A DNA stretch of 64,000 bases, from contig NZ_RBKX01000001.1 in NCBI RefSeq assembly GCF_003634615.1, forward strand, positions 3,596,001 through 3,660,000, read 5' to 3'. Position 1 is the stretch's first letter. Each line of letters begins with the position of its first letter. The position numbers were made by a program, and so were the translations under genes. Source of the stretch: Flavobacterium sp. 102 (GTDB lineage Bacteria > Bacteroidota > Bacteroidia > Flavobacteriales > Flavobacteriaceae). Under the pieces are notes generated by a model. That model saw only the letters and a program-made list of their open reading frames with translations, had not been told where the DNA came from and did no database searches. This document shows, in pieces, positions 63,628 to 64,000 of the stretch.

Positions 63628-64000
63628 TACATAGCCCACGGACTAGAACCTGCGGCACCAACTGCGGCGGCAGAACGATTAACAGACGAGTTCTTATCTT
63701 CCCCATCAGGAAATCTATCACCTAAATGCTTTTGCCACAAACGGCTGGCTTTTAACTGGTTTTCTTCTTTCAAAGCCGCTTCAGCATCATCTAAGAAGTC
63801 TTTAAGATTGGATTTGAAATTCTTCTCACGAGCCTCCTCATAATCACCAAATAAGTCATCATTTGGAACCGCTGGTACAATACATTCAAATTTTCTATCC
63901 ATTTCCTTTTTTATCTCACGCAAAATATCAGTCAATAAAATATCGTCACGGTCATTTAGGACAATATTCTTTTTAGCATTTATTGCCAGAATAGTCATAG
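63627..64000 (-). CDS. CBASS CD-NTase, C-terminal part (partial)
   Basis: The frame is open at the right edge, so the N-terminal catalytic part is outside the window; 124 codons are visible. LKEENQLKASRLWQKHLGDRFPDGED is the closing helix and 'FGDRFP' block of cGAS/DncV-like nucleotidyltransferases (SMODS). It then runs into a Ser/Ala/Gly-rich tail ending GSSPWAM. The tail would be the site that the E2-like protein of the next gene conjugates in type II CBASS. The CBASS effector gene must lie beyond the window, or be absent. The first visible ATG (63998) is probably internal. Confidence 0.7.
   Translation of the reverse strand, partial: MTILAINAKKNIVLNDRDDILLTDILREIKKEMDRKFECIVPAVPNDDLFGDYEEAREKNFKSNLKDFLDDAEAALKEENQLKASRLWQKHLGDRFPDGEDKNSSVNRSAAAVGAAGSSPWAM

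Noticed and set aside
1..64000. Search for tRNA, rRNA, IS transposase, integrase and phage genes
   Set aside because: None could be recognised by reading; a tRNA next to the island (a usual insertion site) may lie outside the window.

Overview
The window looks like a chromosome segment from a Flavobacterium-type member of the Bacteroidota. The DNA is AT-rich. Proteins and signals typical of the phylum recur: a giant surface protein with a C-terminal T9SS sorting domain, a SusE/SusF-like fragment, a TonB-dependent receptor with a DUF4249 lipoprotein, a type III glutamine synthetase, a fused alpha/beta 2-oxoacid dehydrogenase E1, and TAnnTTTG -7 promoter elements close upstream of many genes. 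No rRNA, tRNA, CRISPR array, IS transposase or phage structural gene was recognised.

Layout. 1-4.2 kb: 3' end of a SusE/F-like gene, glutamine synthetase III and a TerC/Alx transporter. 4.4-16.3 kb: an 11.2 kb gene for a 3,732-residue repeat protein (20 near-identical 88-residue units, 3 variant units and about 11 units of a second type) preceded by a small secreted protein that shares its N-terminal domain. 16.5-24.4 kb: GNAT-like enzyme, outer-membrane protein, DUF4834, YfhO, glycosyltransferase and Wzx-like flippase (polysaccharide or lipid-linked sugar work). 24.4-37.2 kb: mostly housekeeping genes (DM13 lipoprotein with OMP, YciI, VOC proteins, DUF1801, L,D-transpeptidase, GlmM, ACP phosphodiesterase, gamma-glutamyltransferase, ClC channel, UvrA). 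37.4-45.9 kb: LOG protein, an MBOAT/SGNH acyl-transfer pair, a degenerate M1-peptidase/beta-barrel protein and the fused E1. 46.8-52.0 kb: LytTR two-component system divergent from a TonB receptor/DUF4249 pair. 52.3-53.5 kb: CbpA/CbpM chaperone pair.

From about 53.5 kb to the right edge the window is accessory DNA. It holds dispersed palindromic repeats, three copies (one decayed) of a small orphan gene, a DUF6169 gene with a 49-residue partner, and a pair of paralogous secreted proteins between two of the orphan copies. A defence island follows: (a) an NTase-HEPN-like gene with two small paralogous genes and a divergent XRE regulator, (b) a Septu PtuA-PtuB pair, (c) a 2TM-beta-barrel (Cap15-like) effector translationally coupled to a minimal CRISPR polymerase (mCpol), the architecture of the Panoptes system, and (d), converging on it, the 3' part of a type II-short CBASS operon (CD-NTase C-terminus, then an E2-like protein with a SEC-C zinc motif). 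The Panoptes/CBASS pairing makes biological sense: a cyclic-nucleotide sponge used by phage against CBASS would also strip the decoy nucleotide that keeps the Panoptes effector silent.

All functional calls rest on reading motifs and recalling protein families; no database search was run.
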